DNA of 64,000 nt from NORP259 sp041398705. Its GTDB lineage: Bacteria > Planctomycetota > UBA1135 > GCA-002686595. The DNA lies in the NCBI GenBank assembly GCA_041398705.1, contig JAWKUI010000004.1, forward strand, positions 310,001 through 374,000. The letters run 5' to 3'. This document shows, in pieces, positions 58,114 to 64,000 of the stretch (position 1 is the stretch's first letter; each line of letters starts with the position of its first letter). The notes under the pieces were generated by a model, which worked only from the letters and a program-made list of their open reading frames with translations, ran no database searches and was not told where the DNA came from. The position numbers and the translations under genes were made by a program.

Positions 58114-60543
58114 TCATTCGAAGGCCAAGTAGATCGCGTTGGTGAAGTTGCTGCTACCACCCGGCTCCCGGTGCCAGGCCTGGAACGTGTAGGGCAAACC
58201 CGCGAAGGCCGCCATACTGCCCGTCGGCGTGCGCAACGCTTGCGGATCGATCACCAAGGACCCCAAGCCGGTGGATCCGGTGTAGAAGATCTCGGAGGGC
58301 TGGTTGTAGCGGCCGATCATGCCACCGGCGATGCAAAGCACTCCCGCGCTTCCCGGAACAGATCCCTGGGCGACCCCGCCATGGCTGGCAAGGAAGTACC
58401 CGAACTGATTCAGCGGCAAGCCTTCGGCATACAGGGTCTTGAGTCCGGTCGTGGACGCATCCCCCCGGGCGGTGATGAACCCGTACCCGCCCGTGGAGTT
58501 CGGATTGCCCTCGCAATATTGCGCTGCCGGGGAATTGGGTAGATTGGCAATCAGGTACGCGCCCGAGAGCTGCTGGACCGTACCCGTTCCGTGGCTGACT
58601 GCAATCCCCGCCTCTGAGTTGCCCACATCGCCACCCGAACCGCGGGAAACCACAGCGGTAGTCGCGGGGTCGCCCGTATAGCCGGAGGGCGCAGTGACCT
58701 GCAGGCGACGTTCATTGACCGCAAAGTCCTCCTGATTCGTCCAGTCGAGCACGGACACATAGCCGCGGATGTCCGTCGGACTCGCCTCGTCCCCGTAACC
58801 CACGACCCAGCGGTTGCCCACGTTGGCGATCGACGGGGAGTTGTAGTCGTGGTCCGGCGCCACGTGTTCGATGCGCCGGAGCAGGGTGCCGCCCCGCTCC
58901 TGATGGTTCTGCACGGCTCGCACATACACCGAGGAGCTGCCCTGATAGTTGTACTGGATCGCACACAAGTAAAGCGGCTCACTGGTGAGGTACCGATCCG
59001 GATGCATCGAGGGTTCCGCGACCTCGATCGCGACCGGCGGATCGGTTACGTAGGAGTAACTCCACACGTCCAACGTGCTGGCGGCGGTGAAGTTCGCATT
59101 CAGGCGCTGGTCGATGATCAGGACCTGCCCGGTGCTCCAGTCCCGGCGCAGCGCCATAATCGACCACTCGTTGACCGAAGCCCCCCCGCACGCCTTGGAG
59201 ATGGTCACCCCGTAGTCGTTGAAACCCGGCGCGTTCGAGATGGCAACCTCGGGTCCCATGCTAGGAGGCGTGGTGGTGCTGATGGGAATCACCGGCTGGA
59301 TGGAGCGGCCGCGAATGGTGCCGTGCAAACCGGCACTCACATCCAACCGACTCCAGACCGCTGCGAATTGGGAGGTCCCTTGCCACGCCCCCCCCACGTC
59401 ACAGTCTTGGTTGTCCCAAGTCGGACCTGCGCTGCCCACCAAGAAAGTCGGGCTGGTCAATGCGGGAGTGTTGCCGTCGAACGCCCGGCCGCGCACTTCG
59501 CCCGCACCGGAACCGTTGACCGCAATCGCCAGCACCAGGAACTGCCCCGCCGGCACGTTGCTCGCGATGGCCGGCTGCATCCAGTCCTCCGTGCTTGCGT
59601 CCACCACCACCCGCGAAACCCACGCTCCCGTATCGGCATTGCGATAGTCCACGAAGATGTCGCCGTCGATCGCCGAGAATTCCCGCACGTAGCTGTACGC
59701 ATAGCGAGAAAAGGTCCCGATGTAGGCTAGGTCGGGGCTACGCAGATAGCCGGACATGGCCGGAAAACCGGAGAAGGTGCCAATCAGCGGGTCGAGCACG
59801 ACCTGCCCGCGGGCTTCGGCGAGGAAGGTGGCGGGGATGGTCATGCGGATGGTGCCCGCCTCCCACTCGATCGGAATCTCGACCTGGTGGCCCGCCCCGT
59901 CGTACACGAGGGCACCGCGGTACAACACCGCGCCCCGCTCGCACTCGAACCGTAGACCCAGGGCGTCCCGTTGCGCCGTCAAGTCCGTCTGCACGGCCAA
60001 CTCCACTGTCAGATCGCCGCGCTCCGGCAAGTAATCGAAAGCGAAACTTTGTTTGACGCCCTGCTCGGTCAGGTCGTACCAAACTTCTACCGGACCGCGG
60101 TCGAGCACCCAACGATCGCCTTGAATACGTACCTCGCCCGCGCCCTCGAGCGCTTGGCTCTGGTCGCCGGACGTGCAGCGCTCCAAGCGCAGGTGCAGCG
60201 GCCAGTTGCGCTCCGCTTTCGAACCGAGGAACGGGATGTAGGTGAAGCCCCCCGCGTCGAGACTCGCTTTGTAGGTCTCGGTGATCGCCCAACGGACCTG
60301 CCCGCGCTGGTCCTGAAGCACCCCCAGGGGTTCCGCCTCCGGCAGCGTGCGCAGGTGCGGAGCGTTCGGATCGGACGGCCGGCTCCAAGTGGGCACATCC
60401 GCCGTGCGTACGGGCGGGCCGGGGAGCAGCGGCACGGCTTCATCCCCGAGGGCCGCCTGCCCGAACGCTCGGGGCAGGCACAGGGCGAAGAGGAGCGCGA
60501 ACAGGGGCCCCGAAAGGACGGGGCGGCGACGGTTTTCTTTCAT
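58114..60543 (-). CDS. Large secreted protein with planctomycete-type C-terminal module
   Basis: 809 residues from the ATG at 60543 (MKENRRRPVLSGPLFALLFALCLPRAFGQ, a signal peptide). The body has long beta-rich stretches (FVVDASTEDW-type repeats, YVREFSAIDGDIFVDYRN, VNEWSIMALRRDW), perhaps a propeller. The last 135 residues match the end of the S8 protease here: YCEGNPNSTG, LPLNQFGYFLAS, GVLCIAGGMIGRY, FQAWHREPGGSSNFT. The C-terminal module may be a surface or secretion-related domain; its function is not known to me. Divergent from the lipoprotein gene. Confidence 0.8.
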   Translation of the reverse strand: MKENRRRPVLSGPLFALLFALCLPRAFGQAALGDEAVPLLPGPPVRTADVPTWSRPSDPNAPHLRTLPEAEPLGVLQDQRGQVRWAITETYKASLDAGGFTYIPFLGSKAERNWPLHLRLERCTSGDQSQALEGAGEVRIQGDRWVLDRGPVEVWYDLTEQGVKQSFAFDYLPERGDLTVELAVQTDLTAQRDALGLRFECERGAVLYRGALVYDGAGHQVEIPIEWEAGTIRMTIPATFLAEARGQVVLDPLIGTFSGFPAMSGYLRSPDLAYIGTFSRYAYSYVREFSAIDGDIFVDYRNADTGAWVSRVVVDASTEDWMQPAIASNVPAGQFLVLAIAVNGSGAGEVRGRAFDGNTPALTSPTFLVGSAGPTWDNQDCDVGGAWQGTSQFAAVWSRLDVSAGLHGTIRGRSIQPVIPISTTTPPSMGPEVAISNAPGFNDYGVTISKACGGASVNEWSIMALRRDWSTGQVLIIDQRLNANFTAASTLDVWSYSYVTDPPVAIEVAEPSMHPDRYLTSEPLYLCAIQYNYQGSSSVYVRAVQNHQERGGTLLRRIEHVAPDHDYNSPSIANVGNRWVVGYGDEASPTDIRGYVSVLDWTNQEDFAVNERRLQVTAPSGYTGDPATTAVVSRGSGGDVGNSEAGIAVSHGTGTVQQLSGAYLIANLPNSPAAQYCEGNPNSTGGYGFITARGDASTTGLKTLYAEGLPLNQFGYFLASHGGVAQGSVPGSAGVLCIAGGMIGRYNQPSEIFYTGSTGLGSLVIDPQALRTPTGSMAAFAGLPYTFQAWHREPGGSSNFTNAIYLAFE

Positions 60544-60746
60544 GAGGGACCTGGGTGGCAGGGGACTCCGACCCTTTCCCTCCATGGCGCGAAGCGGCCC
60601 CCCCTTTCCCGCAGCCAACCACCCGAAATCCCCGCAATTGCCCCAAGCTGAAGCGCCGATCCGCGAGTGCCCCCCCCGCGCGTCCCGGTCGTACGCCCGA
60701 TTTCTGCCCTCCGCGCTGGGACCTGGGCCCGGGCCGAGCCTAGCCT

Positions 60747-61529
60747 ATGTGTATGAACCGCATTCTGAAGTGGCTGACCGCCGGTCTGCTCGTCGCGTGC
60801 CAGACCTCCCGCCCCACGCCGGACCCGGCCCCCCCGGTTGCCGTCGCCCCCGCCCTGCCCGATGGCTGGCAGACCGGGGAGACGCGCCACTTCGAAACCC
60901 TTTGGAACGAACCCGCATGGCAAGGTCCCCTGCGCTGGTCCGCCGAGGACCGCGCCGTGTTGGCGCAAGCCCTGGGCACCCCGCCGGATTCCCTCGACGG
61001 CGCCGAAACCACGCAGCGCGCCGCCCTGTGGCTCAGCCGCGATGCCTCGCCGGATAGCAGCGCCCTCTTGATCGCGCACCTCGAACGGCGGCTGGATCCC
61101 GATGTGCGCGGCCGCAACGCGGCGGACATCCTGGCCGCCGAGATCCTCGCGCGCCGCAACCCCCTCGCCACCGAAGTGCTGCGGTCCCTCGATGCCCTCG
61201 CCCTGGGACCCGCGCCGCACCCGAACCTCGAAGTGCGCGTGCAATGCGCCGCCGCCCGCCTCGCCCACGTGCCGCCCGCAGCCGCCCGGGACCTGGGCCC
61301 GACGAATGCCCTACTACGGTTCCTGTTGCGCGTGCTGCGCGCGGAGACCCCGGCCCAGTCCCTCGATCCGCCCGACTGGCCCCGGGTCGAAACCCTCGCG
61401 TGGAGCAAGTACCAAGCCGCCGCCGCCGTGCGCCGCTTCTGCCCGGACCTCGAGGAGTACGTGCCCGACGCATCCTGGGCCTGGCAGAACGAGTGGGCTG
61501 CCCGCGCCCAGCAGAAACTCGGGCTCTGA
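60747..61529 (+). CDS. Probable lipoprotein, helical repeats
   Basis: 260 residues. Starts MCMNRILKWLTAGLLVACQTS, giving a short lipoprotein signal with Cys at about 18. A second ATG two codons downstream is equally usable. The rest is alanine/leucine/arginine-rich with repeated helices (AALWLSRDASPDSSALLIAH, AADILAAEILARRNPL) that recall HEAT-like repeats. No family recognised. Confidence 0.6.
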   Translation: MCMNRILKWLTAGLLVACQTSRPTPDPAPPVAVAPALPDGWQTGETRHFETLWNEPAWQGPLRWSAEDRAVLAQALGTPPDSLDGAETTQRAALWLSRDASPDSSALLIAHLERRLDPDVRGRNAADILAAEILARRNPLATEVLRSLDALALGPAPHPNLEVRVQCAAARLAHVPPAAARDLGPTNALLRFLLRVLRAETPAQSLDPPDWPRVETLAWSKYQAAAAVRRFCPDLEEYVPDASWAWQNEWAARAQQKLGL

Positions 61530-61550
61530 ACCACCAAGCGCCTAAAACGC

Positions 61551-61590
61551 CAAGCGCCGCGCGGTCGAGGCTTCGACGGCGCGGCGCTTG
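61551..61590. terminator. Hairpin between the lipoprotein gene and convergent asnS
   Basis: 12-base perfect stem (61551-61562 with 61579-61590) with an inner GTCGA/TCGAC. On the minus strand the stem is followed by GCGTTTTAGG, so it fits best as asnS terminator. Confidence 0.7.
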
Positions 61591-61607
61591 CCTACGGCCC
61601 AGACGGA

Positions 61608-62906
61608 TCAGGGGCGGATCCGCGACATCATGCGCGGATACGGCGCCGCCTCGCGGATGTGTTCGATGCCAGCGAGCCAACCGACGACCCGCTCGAGGCC
61701 CATGCCGAAGCCCGAGTGCGGCACCGAGCCGAAGCGGCGCAGGTCCAGGTACCACTCGAATTCCGAGGCCGGCAGTTCGTGGGATGCGATCGAAGCAAGC
61801 AGGGTGTCGAGGTTCTCCTCGCGCTGGCTGCCCCCGATGATCTCGCCCACGCCCTCAGGGGCGATCATGTCGACGCACAGGACCCGCTTCGGGTTGTTCG
61901 GATCCTCCTTCATGTAGAAGGCTTTGATGTCCTTCGGATAGTGCGTGATCATGAGCGGCTGCTCATAGGCGCTCCCCAGGATGGTCTCGTCGGGGGCGCC
62001 GAAGTCATCCCCCGCCACGAACTCCGAACCGGGGTGCTCGAGCAGGATCTTGCTCGCCTCGTCGTAGGTCATGCGCGGGAAACCGCCGGTGATCTTCTCG
62101 AGTTTGGAAATGTCGCGTTCGAGGGCCTGCAGCTCGGGTTTGCGGCGCTCGAGCACATCGCGTACCACGCGCACGATCATGTCCTCGGCGAGCTGCATGA
62201 TGTCCTCGAGGGTCGCGAAAGCGACTTCGGGCTCGAGCATCCAGAACTCGGTCAAGTGGCGGCGGGTTTTGGACTTCTCGGCGCGGAAGGTCGGGCCGAA
62301 GCAGAACACCTTGCCGAACGCCAGGGCCGAAGCTTCGGCGTAAAGCTGGCCGGACTGGGTCAGGTAGGCCTTGTCCTCGCCGAAGTAGTCCACCTCGAAC
62401 AGGGTCGAGGTGCCTTCGCAGGCGGAAGGGGTGAACACCGGCGAATCGATGCACACGAAGCCGCGTTCGTCGAAGAAACGGCGGATCGAGGTGATGACCG
62501 CGTCGCGGATGCGCAGGATCGCCCACTGGCGGCGCGAACGCAGCCAGAGGTGGCGGCGGCTGAGCAGGAAGTCGGGGCCGTGCTCCTTCGGGGAGATCGG
62601 GTACTCCTCGACGACCTGGTAGACGCGGCCGCCAGAGACCTTGATCTCGAACCCGCCGGGGGCACGTTCTTCGGCCTGCACCTTGCCGACCAATTCGACG
62701 CTCGATTCCTGCCCCGCGCGGGCGATGGTGTCGAACAGTTCGGCCGGCACATCCTTCTGGAACAGCACGCACTGCACGAAACCGGTTCCGTCGCGCAGCA
62801 TCACGAAGTGCAGCTTGCCCTTCGACGTGCGGTTGTACACCCAACCCTTGAGGGTCACGGTTTCCCCGACGTGTTCGGACAGGCGTTCGATGGTGGTGGT
62901 GGTCAT
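61608..62906 (-). CDS. asnS: Asparaginyl-tRNA synthetase
   Basis: Charges tRNA-Asn. 432 residues, the AsnRS size. N-terminal OB fold (LKGWVYNRTSKGKLHFVMLR DGTG region) binds the anticodon; class II core: motif 2 CFGPTFRAEKSKTRRHLTEF and motif 3 HSGFGMGLERVVGWLAG. TQSGQLYAE and the absence of the bacterial AspRS insertion domain agree with AsnRS over AspRS. Presence of asnS implies direct Asn-tRNA charging instead of only the amidotransferase route. Confidence 0.95.
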   Translation of the reverse strand: MTTTTIERLSEHVGETVTLKGWVYNRTSKGKLHFVMLRDGTGFVQCVLFQKDVPAELFDTIARAGQESSVELVGKVQAEERAPGGFEIKVSGGRVYQVVEEYPISPKEHGPDFLLSRRHLWLRSRRQWAILRIRDAVITSIRRFFDERGFVCIDSPVFTPSACEGTSTLFEVDYFGEDKAYLTQSGQLYAEASALAFGKVFCFGPTFRAEKSKTRRHLTEFWMLEPEVAFATLEDIMQLAEDMIVRVVRDVLERRKPELQALERDISKLEKITGGFPRMTYDEASKILLEHPGSEFVAGDDFGAPDETILGSAYEQPLMITHYPKDIKAFYMKEDPNNPKRVLCVDMIAPEGVGEIIGGSQREENLDTLLASIASHELPASEFEWYLDLRRFGSVPHSGFGMGLERVVGWLAGIEHIREAAPYPRMMSRIRP

Positions 62907-62967
62907 GGGTGTTGCGGGACCCGCAGGGGTCCGGGGGGTGTTGTGCGGGAAGCGGAGCGGGGCGCGC

Positions 62968-63522
62968 TCAGGGGAAGAGGCTGTGCGCGGCGCGCAGATT
63001 CAGGTCGCCGATGCGGCCGCCCTCGATCTGGACGCGGCCCTTGTACGGGCTGCCGGCCCGGCGCGCCTCGACGCGCACCTCACCGTCGCCGCCTTCGAGC
63101 TGGGCCCACTCGCCGGGTTCCACCAGCAGCTCGATGCGCTCGAAGCCTTGGGCCAGAAGGCGTGCCGTGATGCGGTCCGCCAAGGGCAGGCTTCGGTCGC
63201 CCGTGGCCGGGTTCCAGACGGCTGCCGGCGCGGCGGTCTGCTCCGCCCGGGCCTGGCGCTTCTGCCCCTCGCGCAGGTCGGCCAGGAGGTGCTCGACCCG
63301 GCGCAGGTCGAGCCCAGCCGCCTGGTCCTTGAGCAGGGTCTCGAGCTGCCCCTCGATGCGCTCGAGCAGCTCGGCCGTGCGCTGGGCGGCGCCGGACCCG
63401 GGATCCCCGGCCAGCATGCGCAGCAGCAGGGCGGCAATCCAGATCAGCACCCCGAGCACTGCGGCGAGCAGGATCAGGGCGGCCGCGGTGGGGCTGTCGA
63501 AGGTCGTGGCCAGGGGCAGCAT
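62968..63522 (-). CDS. Membrane-anchored protein of unknown function
   Basis: 184 residues from the ATG at 63522. One N-terminal helix (TAAALILLAAVLGVLIWIAA), a coiled-coil segment (ELLERIEGQLETLLKDQ and RRVEHLLADLREGQKRQ), a linker, and a C-terminal beta domain (DRITARLLAQGFERIELLVE, GEVRVEARRAGSPYKGRV, GRIGDLNLRAA). No family recognised. It lies 61 bases upstream of asnS on the same strand. Confidence 0.6.
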   Translation of the reverse strand: MLPLATTFDSPTAAALILLAAVLGVLIWIAALLLRMLAGDPGSGAAQRTAELLERIEGQLETLLKDQAAGLDLRRVEHLLADLREGQKRQARAEQTAAPAAVWNPATGDRSLPLADRITARLLAQGFERIELLVEPGEWAQLEGGDGEVRVEARRAGSPYKGRVQIEGGRIGDLNLRAAHSLFP

Positions 63523-63651
63523 GGGCGCGCAGGGTAGCAAGCGCGCGGCCCCGGCTCGGCAAAAATCCCCCTTCCTGGGGCAGGGAGGGGACTTCCCGCC
63601 CCCCTCCCGGGCCATTGCCCCGCGCGGGGGGGCCTGCCTATGCTCAGTCCC

Positions 63652-64000
63652 ATGATCCGCGCAATTGCACTCACGGTGTTGGCCGTCCTGGCCGTGTTGG
63701 CCTGGAAGTTCGGGGGGGTCGATCCGGACCGCCTGGCGGCCTTTGAGTCCGGGGCGATCCTGGAGGCACCGGTGACGGGGATCGAGGGGCGCAATTGGCA
63801 ATCCCTACTCGTGAAAGGCGACCGGGTGCGATTGGCCGGCGGAGAGGAGATGACGATCACGTCGATCGTGGATGGCCGGCTGTTTGGCGACGCCCGGCCC
63901 GAGGGCGTGCCGACAGAGCAGGCGGAGGAGCTTCTGACGACGGAACGCACCCTCTTTATGGCGCTGCTTAAATCTTCTTTGATCCCCGTCGAGGAGGTGA
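63652..64000 (+). CDS. Hypothetical protein with N-terminal membrane helix, cut by the window end
   Basis: Open from ATG at 63652 (a second in-frame ATG lies at 63640) to the end of the window, at least 116 codons. The N-terminus (MIRAIALTVLAVLAVLAWKF) is a signal anchor. After it come short strands (ILEAPVTGIEGRNWQSLLV, DRVRLAGGEEMTITSIVDGR) and a helix. No family can be assigned from this part. Confidence 0.5.
   Translation, partial: MIRAIALTVLAVLAVLAWKFGGVDPDRLAAFESGAILEAPVTGIEGRNWQSLLVKGDRVRLAGGEEMTITSIVDGRLFGDARPEGVPTEQAEELLTTERTLFMALLKSSLIPVEEV

Noticed and set aside
54993..58160. An open frame of over 1000 codons on the minus strand opposite the DUF4388 protein
   Set aside because: Antisense shadow; the plus-strand protein has recognisable domains and a normal start.
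1..64000. CRISPR arrays, transposase genes, prophage genes, rRNA
   Set aside because: No spaced direct repeats of CRISPR form, no transposase, integrase or phage proteins, and no rRNA sequence were seen.

Overview
The window is GC-rich, about two-thirds G+C by eye, and densely coded on both strands, with no mobile element, CRISPR array or rRNA. The gene set points to a free-living, respiring, diderm bacterium, most likely a planctomycete. The pointers are a type II secretion operon, System II (CcsA/ResB) cytochrome c maturation, a CxxCH cytochrome fused to a DUF2231-like membrane domain, and two large secreted proteins sharing a C-terminal module (NQFxYFLA...GVLCIxGG) of a kind I associate with planctomycete secretomes. 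This placement is an inference from content, not from a phylogenetic marker.

0-5 kb: polysaccharide ABC exporter with two tandem Wzm-like permeases, a Wzt-like ATPase with a C-terminal carbohydrate-binding domain, and a methyltransferase ending in a long repeat-built coiled coil. 5-11 kb: NtrC/NtrB-like two-component pair, a Sua5/low-molecular-weight phosphatase fusion, a degenerate GGDEF protein, a PTS EIIA domain protein and NhaA. 11.6-19.4 kb: type II secretion operon gspDEFGHIJ, in which gspG carries an apparent one-base deletion. 19.4-22.9 kb: serS and a large secreted protein. 23-30.9 kb: a tightly overlapping minus-strand operon (tatA, mobA, polyprenyl synthase, duplicated-domain lipoprotein, resB, ccsA, folD, rhomboid) largely devoted to building respiratory enzymes.

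31-41 kb: a helical-repeat protein, a SMUG1-type uracil-DNA glycosylase, sucC-sucD, a DCD2-type dCTP deaminase, a 41-codon bL34 gene with a good promoter, a secreted protein, and mdh-fumC. 41-46.3 kb: a signalling cluster with a soluble histidine kinase, a Ras-like small GTPase, a membrane protein with BON/OmpA-like C-terminus, a small coiled-coil protein and a divergent OmpR-type regulator. 46-64 kb: a glycosyltransferase whose 3' end lies in a long hairpin, a subtilisin-like protease, b562-like and c-type cytochrome genes, an HDOD protein, tRNA-His, a ThiF/MoeB-like enzyme with a MocA-like nucleotidyltransferase, a DUF4388/PEGA giant protein, a second large secreted protein, a lipoprotein, asnS and small membrane proteins.

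The points most worth following are the Ras-like GTPase/histidine kinase/OmpA-like module, the exporter-linked methyltransferase with a coiled-coil that may act as a length ruler, and two long hairpin elements (36736-36870 and 47328-47446) at gene 3' ends.
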